From: Bog-532 sp963720945
GTDB taxonomy: Bacteria > Actinomycetota > Actinomycetes > Streptosporangiales > Streptosporangiaceae
Direction of reading: 5' to 3'
Length of the DNA: 64,000 nt
NCBI GenBank assembly: GCA_963720945.1
Contig: CAVRHH010000014.1
Coordinates: 141,254-205,253 of the forward strand
Of this stretch, positions 57,721-64,000 are shown piece by piece (within the stretch, counting starts at the first letter, position 1; each line of letters opens with the position of its first letter). Under the pieces are notes generated by a model. That model was not told where the DNA came from and ran no database searches. It saw only the letters and a list, made by a program, of their open reading frames with translations. Made by a program: the position numbers and the translations under genes.

Positions 57721-58379
57721 CAGGCCTCCTTCGTAGCCGGCGCCTTGGCGGCGCTGCGGACCAGGATGAGGCCGCCCGCGGCGCCCGGGACCGCGCCCTT
57801 GATGAGCAGCAGTCCCCGGTCCGCGTCGACCGAGTGCACCGTCAGGCTCTGCACGGTGGTCCGCACGGCGCCCATCCGGCCCGCCATGCGCAGGCCCTTG
57901 AAGACCCGGCCGGGGGTGGCACAGCCGCCGATGGAACCGGGCGAACGGTGCTTGCGCTGGGTGCCGTGCGAGGAGCTGAGGCCCTTGAAGCCGTGCCGTT
58001 TCATGACACCGGCTGTGCCCTTGCCCTTGCTGGTACCGGTGGCGTCGACGAGCTGGCCGGCCGCGAAGACCTCAGCCGTGACCTCCTGGCCGACCTGGTA
58101 CTCGGACGCGTCGTCGGTGCGCAGCTCCGCCAGGTACCGGCGCGGTGTCACGCCCGCCTCGGCGAAGATCCCGGCGACCGGCTTGTTCACCTTGCGCGGG
58201 TCGATCTCGCCGTAGCCGAACTGGACGGCGGAGTAGCCGTCCCGGTCCGGCGTGCGCACGGCGGTGACGACGCACGGTCCGGCCTTGACGACGGTGACGG
58301 GCGTTACCTGCCCGCTCTCGTCGAAGACCTGGGTCATTCCGAGCTTGGTGCCCAGGATGCCTTTCATCTGTGTGGCCAT
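57720..58379 (-). CDS. rplC: 50S ribosomal protein L3
   Basis: L3 (uL3), 219 residues, with a loop reaching the peptidyl-transferase centre. KGILGTKLGMTQVFDESGQVTPVTVV and SSSHGTQRKHRSPGSIGGCATPGRVFKGLRMAGRMG (with the methylated-Gln region) are canonical. ATG at 58379, 13 bases after rpsJ. Confidence 0.98.
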   Translation of the reverse strand: MATQMKGILGTKLGMTQVFDESGQVTPVTVVKAGPCVVTAVRTPDRDGYSAVQFGYGEIDPRKVNKPVAGIFAEAGVTPRRYLAELRTDDASEYQVGQEVTAEVFAAGQLVDATGTSKGKGTAGVMKRHGFKGLSSSHGTQRKHRSPGSIGGCATPGRVFKGLRMAGRMGAVRTTVQSLTVHSVDADRGLLLIKGAVPGAAGGLILVRSAAKAPATKEA

Positions 58380-58392
58380 GTCGGTGCGTTCC

Positions 58393-58701
58393 TCAGAGCT
58401 TGATCTCGATGTCGACGCCGGCCGGCAGGTCGAGGCGCATGAGCGAGTCGACCGTCTTGGGCGTCGGATCGATGATGTCGATCAGCCGCTTGTGCGTCCG
58501 CATCTCAAAGTGCTCGCGCGAGTCCTTGTATTTGTGCGGCGAGCGGATGACGCAGTACACGTTCTTCTCAGTAGGCAGCGGCACAGGGCCCGCGACGCGC
58601 GCGCCGGTCCTGGTCACCGTGTCGACGATCTTGCGCGCCGAGCTGTCGATGACCTCGTGGTCATATGCCTTGAGCCGGATGCGGATCTTCTGTCCCGCCA
58701 T
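58393..58701 (-). CDS. rpsJ: 30S ribosomal protein S10
   Basis: S10 (uS10/NusE), 102 residues, first gene of the S10 operon and also part of the NusG antitermination complex. MAGQKIRIRLKAYDHEVIDSSARKIV, PLPTEKNVYCVIRSPHKYKDSREHFEMRTHKRLIDI are canonical. Only 56 bases separate it from the tuf terminator, and no clear promoter is seen there. Confidence 0.98.
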   Translation of the reverse strand: MAGQKIRIRLKAYDHEVIDSSARKIVDTVTRTGARVAGPVPLPTEKNVYCVIRSPHKYKDSREHFEMRTHKRLIDIIDPTPKTVDSLMRLDLPAGVDIEIKL

Positions 58702-58757
58702 TGGCTTGTTTGTCCTTCGCTTCCGTGGTGCCGATGCCGCTCTGCCCTGGCGTGCTA

Positions 58758-58786
58758 AGCGGCCGGGCCGGGGAGGCCCGGCCGCT
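58758..58786 (-). terminator. Terminator after tuf
   Basis: Perfect 12-bp stem (58758-58769 with 58775-58786, arm AGCGGCCGGGCC) with a five-base loop, 13 bases beyond the tuf stop. It separates the str operon from the S10 operon. Confidence 0.85.
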
Positions 58787-58799
58787 CAGTCACAGCCGT

Positions 58800-59993
<1,194 letters not shown>

Positions 59994-60076
59994 TGGTGTC
60001 TCCTCGTTGCGATCCGCCCCACCGCAGTGGGGCCAGGCGCTTTACCGGCGCCGTGATTTCCTTACGTTTCTTCCTG

Positions 60077-62173
60077 CTACTCGCCGCGGGCCTTGGCGAT
60101 GATCTCCTTGGCGATGCTAGGCGGCACCTCTGCATAAGAGTCGAACTGCATGGTGTAATCCGCCCGGCCCTGCGTACGGCTCCGCAGGTCCCCCACGTAG
60201 CCGAACATCTCCGACAGGGGCACGTGAGCCTTGATGACCCGGGCCCCGGAGCGTTCCTCCATCGCCTGGATCTGGCCACGCCGGCTGTTGAGGTCACCGA
60301 TGACGTCGCCCATGTACTCATCGGGGGTCCTGACCTCGACCGCCATGATCGGCTCGAGCAGCACCGGGTTGGCCTGCGCTGCCGCCTTCTTGAAGGCCAT
60401 CGAGCCCGCGATCTTGAAGGCGAGCTCCGAGGAGTCCACCTCGTGGTAGGCGCCGTCGGTGAGCGTGACCTTCAGGTCAACCATCGGGTAACCAGCGAGG
60501 ACGCCGAACTCGGCCGCCTCCTGGCACCCCGCGTCCACCGACGGGATGTACTCCCGCGGGATCCGGCCGCCGGTCACCTTGTTCTCGAACTCGTAGCCAC
60601 CGCCGTCGCCGCCGGTCGGCTCCAGGTTGATGACCACCCGGCCGAACTGGCCGGAGCCGCCGGTCTGCTTCTTGTGCGTGTACTCGATCTTCTCGACCTT
60701 CTTGCGCACGGTCTCCCGGTAGGCGACCTGCGGCCGGCCGATGTTGGCCTCGACCTTGAACTCCCGCCGCATGCGGTCGACCAGCACCTCGAGGTGCAGC
60801 TCGCCCATGCCGGAGATGATGGTCTGGCCGGTCTCCTCGTCGGTCCTGACCTGGAAGGTCGGGTCCTCCTCGGCGAGACGCTGGATCGCGGTGCCCAGCT
60901 TCTCCTGGTCGCTCTTGGTCCTCGGCTCGATCGCGACGTTGATGACCGGGGCCGGGAACGTCATCGACTCCAGCACCACGGGCTTGCCCAGGTCACACAG
61001 AGTGTCACCGGTGCTCGTGTCCTTGAGCCCCATCACGGCGACGATCTGGCCAGCTACCGCGACGTTGCGCTCCTCGCGCTTGTTCGCGTGCATCTGGTAG
61101 ATCTTGCCGATCCGCTCCTTGCGCCCCTTGATCGCGTTCAGCACGCTGCTGCCGGTTTCCACCGTCCCGGAGTACACCCGGACGTACGTGAGCTTGCCCA
61201 GGTGCTGGTCGGCCATGATCTTGAAGGCCAGGGCCGAGAACGGCTCGTCGGGGTCGGAGTGCCGCTCGACCGCGGTCTCCTCGTCGCCCACGGCGTGCCC
61301 CTGGATGGAGGGGATGTCGAGCGGGCTCGGGAGGTAGTCCACGATCGCGTCCAGCATCGGCTGGACGCCCTTGTTCTTGAACGCGGTCCCGCACAGCACG
61401 GGGGTCACGCCGCCGGCGATGGTGACTCGCCGGATGGCCGCCACGAGCTGCTCCTCGGTGGGCTCGGTGCCCTCCAGGTACAGCTCCATCATCTGCTCGT
61501 CGTTCTCGGCGACGGCCTCCAGCAGCCGGTCCCGCCACTCGCGCGCGGCGGCGGCGTGGTCGTCGGGAATGGCCACGACGTCGTACTTGTCGCCCTTGCC
61601 CTCCGTCTGCCAGAGCAGCGCGCGCATCCGGACGAGGTCGATGACCCCGCGGAAGTCGGACTCGACGCCCCACGGCAGCTGAACCACGATGGGCTGCGCG
61701 CCCAGCCGGTCCACGATCATGTCCACGCAGCGGTGGAACTCCGCGCCAACCCGGTCCATCTTGTTGACGAAACAGATCCGCGGCACGTTGTAGCGGTCAG
61801 CCTGCCGCCACACGGTCTCCGACTGCGGCTCGACGCCGGCCACGGCGTCGAAAACGGCGACCGCGCCGTCCAGGACACGCAGGGACCGCTCGACTTCGAC
61901 GGTGAAGTCCACGTGCCCGGGCGTGTCGATGATGTTGATGGTGTGGTCGCGCCACGTGGTCGTGGTGGCGGCGGAGGTAATCGTGATCCCCCGCTCCTGC
62001 TCCTGCTCCATCCAGTCCATGGTGGCGGCGCCCTCATGGACCTCACCGATCTTGTAGTTGATACCGGTGTAAAAGAGAATCCGCTCGGTCGTCGTCGTCT
62101 TGCCCGCGTCGATATGCGCCATGATCCCGATGTTGCGGACCTTGGCGAGATCTACGGCCGTCTTGATGGCCAC
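60077..62173 (-). CDS. fusA: Elongation factor G
   Basis: EF-G, 698 residues, drives translocation and, with RRF, ribosome recycling. The G domain has AHIDAGKTTTTERILFYTG, RGITITSAATT, DTPGHVDFTVEVERSLRVLDGAV and NKMDR; domains II-V follow with GMGELHLEVLVDRMRREF and GDLNSRRGQIQAMEERSG. Length is typical, with no truncation; it lies 33 bases after rpsG. Confidence 0.98.
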   Translation of the reverse strand: MAIKTAVDLAKVRNIGIMAHIDAGKTTTTERILFYTGINYKIGEVHEGAATMDWMEQEQERGITITSAATTTTWRDHTINIIDTPGHVDFTVEVERSLRVLDGAVAVFDAVAGVEPQSETVWRQADRYNVPRICFVNKMDRVGAEFHRCVDMIVDRLGAQPIVVQLPWGVESDFRGVIDLVRMRALLWQTEGKGDKYDVVAIPDDHAAAAREWRDRLLEAVAENDEQMMELYLEGTEPTEEQLVAAIRRVTIAGGVTPVLCGTAFKNKGVQPMLDAIVDYLPSPLDIPSIQGHAVGDEETAVERHSDPDEPFSALAFKIMADQHLGKLTYVRVYSGTVETGSSVLNAIKGRKERIGKIYQMHANKREERNVAVAGQIVAVMGLKDTSTGDTLCDLGKPVVLESMTFPAPVINVAIEPRTKSDQEKLGTAIQRLAEEDPTFQVRTDEETGQTIISGMGELHLEVLVDRMRREFKVEANIGRPQVAYRETVRKKVEKIEYTHKKQTGGSGQFGRVVINLEPTGGDGGGYEFENKVTGGRIPREYIPSVDAGCQEAAEFGVLAGYPMVDLKVTLTDGAYHEVDSSELAFKIAGSMAFKKAAAQANPVLLEPIMAVEVRTPDEYMGDVIGDLNSRRGQIQAMEERSGARVIKAHVPLSEMFGYVGDLRSRTQGRADYTMQFDSYAEVPPSIAKEIIAKARGE

Positions 62174-62206
62174 GGTAAGTTGCCCTCGTTCCCTAAGCTT
62201 GAAAAT

Positions 62207-62677
62207 TCACCAGCGGTAATGGGCGAACGCCTTGTTCGATTCGGCCATCTTGTGGGTGTCCTCGCGACGCTTCACGCTCGCGCCCAGGCCGTTACTCGCA
62301 TCCAGGAGCTCGTTCATCAGCCGCTCTGTCATGGTCTTCTCGCGGCGCGCCCGTGCGTACTGCACGATCCAGCGCAGCGCCAGCGTGGTGCTGCGCGAGG
62401 CGCGCACCTCGACCGGGACCTGGTAGGTCGCGCCGCCGACCCGGCGGCTGCGCACCTCCAGCGTCGGCTTGACGTTGTCGAGCGCGCGCTTCAGCGTGAC
62501 CACGGGGTCGTTGCCCGACTTGTCCCGGCAGCCCTCGAGCGCCCCGTAGACGACGCGCTCGGCCAGCGAGCGCTTGCCGTCCCTGAGGACCTTGTTGGCC
62601 AGTGCGGTGACGAGCGGTGAGCCGTAGACCGGATCGGTGACGAGCTGCCGCTTCGTCGCTGGGCCTTTGCGCGGCAT
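62207..62677 (-). CDS. rpsG: 30S ribosomal protein S7
   Basis: S7 (uS7), 156 residues, starts head assembly. MPRKGPATKRQLVTDPVYGSPLVTALANKVLRDGKRS, VEVRASRSTTLALRWIVQYARARREKTM and NKAFAHYRW are canonical. ATG at 62677 is one base after the rpsL stop. Confidence 0.98.
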   Translation of the reverse strand: MPRKGPATKRQLVTDPVYGSPLVTALANKVLRDGKRSLAERVVYGALEGCRDKSGNDPVVTLKRALDNVKPTLEVRSRRVGGATYQVPVEVRASRSTTLALRWIVQYARARREKTMTERLMNELLDASNGLGASVKRREDTHKMAESNKAFAHYRW

Positions 62678-62678
62678 G

Positions 62679-63053
<375 letters not shown>

Positions 63054-63382
63054 CGAGTCTCCGTCTTCCCTGTATCTTCCGCTGGCGCGCCGGGGCGCCT
63101 TTTCCTACGCGCCGGGGCGCGTTTCCCTGCCGGTCCGCGTGGCCAATCCGCGCGGTTAGACGCGGCTCGCCTGCGGTTTTATCTCCTGTCCCGACCCCCG
63201 AGGTCGGGCGTGTCGCCGACCCCAGGCAGACCCGGCCCATCACGAGCCGGAACTAATCGGGGAGTAACCGAGCGGTCAGTCAGGGCTATCCGGCCCGCAC
63301 TCGGCCCTTAAGGCTCTGGGCTCGCGGCCGTTCCACCTGCTGACACGCATACGCGCCCGCCGTGTGACGGGCACGAAGACAC
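63054..63382 (-). other. Leader of the str operon with a 22-bp tandem repeat
   Basis: The leader from the promoter at 63383-63412 to rpsL is about 320 bases. Two 22-bp direct repeats (63086-63107, 63108-63129) each hold the palindrome CGCGCCGGGGCGC followed by a pyrimidine stretch on +. Elsewhere the leader is GC-rich and shows no ORF. It may fold into regulatory RNA structure; no described leader motif is recognised. Confidence 0.5.
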
Positions 63383-63412
63383 AGGTTACCCAGCCCAGGC
63401 CCCCCTGGTCAA
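63383..63412 (-). promoter_or_regulatory. Str-operon promoter
   Basis: On the minus strand TTGACC (63407-63412) and TAACCT (63383-63388) are 18 bases apart, close to the actinomycete housekeeping consensus. Transcription would begin near 63376, about 320 bases before rpsL. Confidence 0.65.
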
Positions 63413-63524
63413 AACGAGGCCCAGCACCAAGTCCCTTGTGCCGTGGATAGTTTACACAACACCGCGCCTCACGAATTCATTTCCCGGCAGCCGTAGGCCT
63501 TTGCGGCGATTTGGGGCGGTGTTA

Positions 63525-63750
63525 GCCCGGGGGGACGACCCCCCGGAACCCCCCGAATGCGCTCCGCGCCCGCGCGGTGGTACTTCGCCGGCACACCGGC
63601 GCTCGCCGGGCCACGAGGGCCCGGCTCGCTGGCCGGTAACGAGCGCCTCGCCGTAACCCCGCGTGCGGTGCTCGCCGGTAGCACCGGCCACTCATCGGGC
63701 ACGAGGCCTGGTTCGCTGGGCCGGTAACGATCGCCTCGCCGTAACCCGCA
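63525..63750 (+). repeat. Two-module palindromic repeat between the str operon and the next operon
   Basis: Starts with hairpin CCGGGGGG-ACGA-CCCCCCGG, then the GGTGGTACTTCGCCGGCACA spacer and the GCCGGGCC/GGCCCGGC stem with a GGCCGGTAACGAGCGCCTCG tail. A second module, GCGGTGCTCGCCGGTAGCA through GGGCCGGTAACGATCGCCTC, follows. It combines the first module of the 30.5-kb locus with the second of the 26.5-kb locus. The rest of 63413-63960 shows no gene. Confidence 0.88.
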
Positions 63751-63960
63751 TCCGGGTACCCGCGCCTCCGTCGCGGCAGAGGCACCTTTGCCTACACCCC
63801 GGTCGTGGCAGAGGAGCCGACACCTCTGCATACATAGGGCATGGGGGCGGAGGGGGCGGTTAGCGGGGCGGGGACGCGGCGCGGGAGCGGAGGACGCGAG
63901 GGCGCCTGGGAGCCGCATGCCGGGCATGCGGAAGGGCTCCCGGCTTAAGCCAGACATGCG

Positions 63961-63992
63961 GAAGGGCTCCCGGCGGGAGCCGGGAGCCCTTC
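63961..63992. terminator. Terminator at the window edge
   Basis: Perfect 14-bp stem (63961-63974 with 63979-63992, arm GAAGGGCTCCCGGC) with a GGGA loop. A partial copy of its left arm lies at about 63928-63946. It probably ends the next minus-strand operon, rpoBC by usual gene order, which lies outside the window. Confidence 0.8.
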
Positions 63993-64000
63993 GCGCTGTT

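Noticed and set aside
63413..63960. tRNA or small gene in the large gap before the next operon
   Set aside because: No T-loop or cloverleaf pattern is seen; the space is taken by the repeat modules and GC-rich spacer.

Overview
This is a high-GC (about 70% by eye), densely coding stretch of an actinomycete chromosome. The ordered set of actinobacterial markers points to a Streptomyces/Streptosporangiales-type organism: a PASTA kinase after thiOSG, GGED-type PfkA, ROK glucokinase beside a DUF5304-like gene, a PimB-like mannosyltransferase, NlpC/P60, ctaE-qcrCAB, ctaCDF, and S10-spc-alpha-str operons with zinc-ribbon S4, S14 and L36. Genus cannot be fixed from sequence alone. No rRNA, tRNA, CRISPR, transposase or phage gene was recognised.

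Layout. 1-1.8 kb: end of thiO, then thiS and thiG (thiazole moiety of thiamine). 1.9-5.4 kb: PASTA Ser/Thr kinase, a possible 45-residue ORF and an MFS exporter. 5.5-18.9 kb: central metabolism and envelope genes (pfkA, plsC, an esterase, glk, a phosphoesterase, fadD, pimB, NlpC/P60, DnaQ-like exonuclease, orphan Lrp-type sensor domain, trpD, receiver-like protein). 19.2-30.5 kb: respiratory block with ctaE-qcrC-qcrA-qcrB on +, a NarL-type two-component pair, ctaF/ctaD/ctaC on -, and a TusA-like protein. 30.5-36.7 kb: a lipoprotein-like membrane protein, an in-frame alr-tsaE fusion, nnrD and glmM. 36.8-63.1 kb: rpsI-rplM, truA, alpha operon (rplQ, rpoA, rpsD, rpsK, rpsM, rpmJ, infA), map-adk-secY, spc and S10 operons, tuf, fusA, rpsG, rpsL, almost all on -. 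63.1-64 kb: str-operon leader, promoter, a repeat element and a terminator.

How the genes work together. The qcr/cta genes encode the cytochrome bc1-aa3 branch of the respiratory chain. The 37-63 kb block supplies ribosome assembly, initiation and elongation factors, RNA polymerase alpha, Sec translocation and Met removal. glmM, alr and pimB feed the cell envelope; the PASTA kinase and NlpC/P60 protein act on it.

The unusual layer is intergenic. A family of GC-rich modular palindromic repeats sits at about 26.5, 30.5, 35.1, 44.4 and 63.5 kb. Two related elements with terminal inverted repeats lie inside the S10/spc operon at 50.0 and 55.8 kb. Separate short tandem arrays cover the stop codons of pfkA and glk. 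The 3' end of rplP has been duplicated into a translationally coupled 25-codon mini-ORF ahead of rpmC. Other oddities are a one-base frameshift in the tail of qcrB, an ABC-permease remnant, Arg at position 88 of S12, and a terminator-promoter pair that cuts secY-adk-map off from the spc operon.
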